Origin: CAYVTM01 sp964454645
Lineage (GTDB): Bacteria > Bacteroidota > Bacteroidia > Sphingobacteriales > Sphingobacteriaceae
Reading direction: 5' to 3'
Assembly: GCA_964454645.1 (NCBI GenBank)
Contig: CAYVTM010000001.1
Location: 434,001 to 498,000, forward strand
DNA: 64,000 bases
The first letter of the stretch is position 1. Each line of letters starts with the position of its first letter. Of the stretch, positions 63,033-64,000 are shown piece after piece. A model generated the notes under the pieces. It did no database searches. It was not told the origin of the DNA and saw nothing but the letters and a program-made list of their open reading frames with translations. A program made the position numbers and the translations under genes.

Positions 63033-63413
63033 TTAATTATAGTTAAGGCCCGGTCGTTTGACCGGGTTTTTTAGTTTACCTCCAACGAGTATTTCTTCGT
63101 GTATAATCCCTATCGAAAGATCAATCCAGTCGGGGTTCACGCGACGAATCAGCTTTTCTTTTTGGGCTCGCGTCCATCGGGATACTTCTATAAAACGAGT
63201 ACGGGCCCTGAATAAATCCGAATATTCTTCGAAATATACCAGGCGCGAATGTGTGTTCACATAACCTTGAAATAAATCCGGACTCATTTTACAGGTATTT
63301 GCTATCCCTTTTAAATTATCGGTCACCCCTAATTTAATCTCTGTACGGTTCGCATTGGTAATAAAATAGACATATTTCATTACTTGTAAGGATTCGTTCG
63401 ACAGCGTTTTCAT
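63033..63413 (-). CDS. GIY-YIG-like nuclease-family protein
   Basis: The start at 63413 (MKTLSNESLQ) is preferred; the frame extends to 63458. The 126-residue product has the family outline: YVYFITNANRTEIKLGVTDN (a GIY-like strand), RLVYFEEYSDLFRARTRFIE and KLIRRVNPDWIDLS. The Gly-Ile-Tyr and Tyr-Ile-Gly triads are altered to VYF and GVT, and an Arg is kept. Related proteins are annotated GIY-YIG nuclease; activity is uncertain. Confidence 0.75.
   Translation of the reverse strand: MKTLSNESLQVMKYVYFITNANRTEIKLGVTDNLKGIANTCKMSPDLFQGYVNTHSRLVYFEEYSDLFRARTRFIEVSRWTRAQKEKLIRRVNPDWIDLSIGIIHEEILVGGKLKNPVKRPGLNYN
63049..63072 (+). terminator. Terminator of the msrB gene
   Basis: A 7-bp G+C-rich stem (63049-63055 with 63060-63066, four-base loop) followed by six Ts. 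It overlaps the C-terminal codons of the convergent GIY-YIG gene. Confidence 0.88.
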
Positions 63414-63526
63414 GTGTTTATTTTCTACCACGGCTAAAAGTTTTAGTTGACAATTCAATTTTTATTACTAATTTTATAAGCAATAATACTAATAATTTTA
63501 GCAATTGCAAATTTAATTTCAAAAAA

Positions 63527-64000
63527 ATGACAAAAATAGGTGCGAATATTAAATTTCTCAGAAAAACTAAAAACCTTACACAGCAGCAGTTTGCGGAGGC
63601 TTTGAATATTAAACGTTCCATGGTTGGTGCCTATGAAGAAGAGCGGGCCAAACCTAAAATGGACAATCTGAAGCGAATTGCTAATTTTTTCGGTATTTCG
63701 GTTGATGAACTAGTTTCTGAACGTATTTCCCAGAAATGGTTAGACGAGCGTGAAAAGCGTATGGCAAGCGAAAAAGAGCTTAAAGCCGGTAATTTACGAG
63801 TACTCAGTATTACGGTAGATAAAGAAGATAATGAGAACATCGAGCTGGTTCCGGTAAAAGCCAGTGCCGGATATATCAATGGTTATTCCGATCCGGAATT
63901 TGTTAAAGAGCTTCCCCGTTTCTATTTACCAATGCTAAAGGGCGGGACTTACCGTGCTTTTGAAATTAAAGGAGATTCCATGTTGCCTCTTTTCCCGGGG
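63527..64000 (+). CDS. XRE-family repressor with S24/LexA-type domain (cut by window end)
   Basis: The frame starts with ATG at 63527 and is open to the last base (158 codons). Residues 5-62 are an XRE helix-turn-helix (IKFLRKTKNLTQQQFAEALN, then IKRSMVGAYEEERAKP), followed by a coiled linker. Residues 110 onwards are an S24 domain with VPVKASAGYINGYSDPEF and FEIKGDSMLPLFPG, where the Ser of GDSM is the catalytic Ser. Such proteins control SOS or phage-like genes. The Lys and C terminus are outside the window. Confidence 0.9.
   Translation, partial: MTKIGANIKFLRKTKNLTQQQFAEALNIKRSMVGAYEEERAKPKMDNLKRIANFFGISVDELVSERISQKWLDEREKRMASEKELKAGNLRVLSITVDKEDNENIELVPVKASAGYINGYSDPEFVKELPRFYLPMLKGGTYRAFEIKGDSMLPLFPG

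Overview
The window reads as chromosomal DNA of a member of the Bacteroidota, most like the Sphingobacteriia/Chitinophagia/Cytophagia side of the phylum. Grounds: promoters of the type TTG-N19/20-TAnnTTTG recur (for example 3695-3724, 8634-8663 and 60898-60928). A secreted protein carries a type IX secretion sorting tail. A B12 riboswitch precedes a BtuB-like receptor and a BtuG-like surface lipoprotein. There is an S46 dipeptidyl-peptidase, a gyrA-TPR gene pair, and a bacterial kynurenine pathway. No rRNA, tRNA, CRISPR array or complete insertion sequence was seen.

Layout. 1-7.0 kb: end of an MgtE Mg2+ transporter, an omega-amidase, a queuosine-precursor transporter, a T9SS cargo protein, then promoter, cobalamin riboswitch, btuB-like and btuG-like genes. 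7.0-15.0 kb: a small wHTH/outer-membrane/inner-membrane cassette, a SIRT5-like sirtuin, a DUF6580 membrane protein, a MATE exporter, an AlbA_2 protein, a DUF4442 protein, an iron alcohol dehydrogenase and a small secreted protein. 15.3-20.0 kb: gyrA, a TPR protein and a secreted hypothetical.

20.1-26.4 kb is an AT-rich defence island bounded by related repeats. It holds an XRE controller, a single-chain fused m5C and m6A methyltransferase, an HNH restriction endonuclease, an unrecognised small protein and a DUF3644 protein with a HEPN-type Rx4H motif. This is the best candidate for an unusual system in the window.

26.5-35.5 kb is ordinary housekeeping: MFS exporter, GreA-like factor, ClC channel, DCC thiol protein, YkgJ, DgkA, a DPP11-type peptidase, and the set fRMsr, alpha/beta hydrolase and 3-methyladenine glycosylase. 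35.6-38.4 kb is a patch of small accessory genes (two GNATs, one hypothetical), a frameshifted methionine aminopeptidase and a dispersed repeat.

38.5-46.7 kb encodes tryptophan/kynurenine breakdown on two divergent transcripts. One side has a RidA deaminase, 2-aminomuconate semialdehyde dehydrogenase and an SDR. The other has 3-hydroxyanthranilate dioxygenase, ACMS decarboxylase, kynureninase, kynurenine monooxygenase and a histone-deacetylase-family hydrolase. Together they would turn kynurenine into alanine plus a 2-aminomuconate-derived oxo-acid. A second repeat element then separates diverged duplicate copies of a convergent gene junction. 46.9-53.3 kb: two large PAS histidine kinases interleaved with two stand-alone receivers.

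53.4-64.0 kb: a YjdI-type Fe-S protein, a class A PBP, a probable metal-related secreted pair, two M16 proteins (one inactive, one carrying an OmpA-like tail) preceded by a likely small RNA or attenuator, a solute-binding protein, cytidine deaminase, MsrB, a GIY-YIG-like protein and the start of an XRE-S24 repressor cut by the window end.
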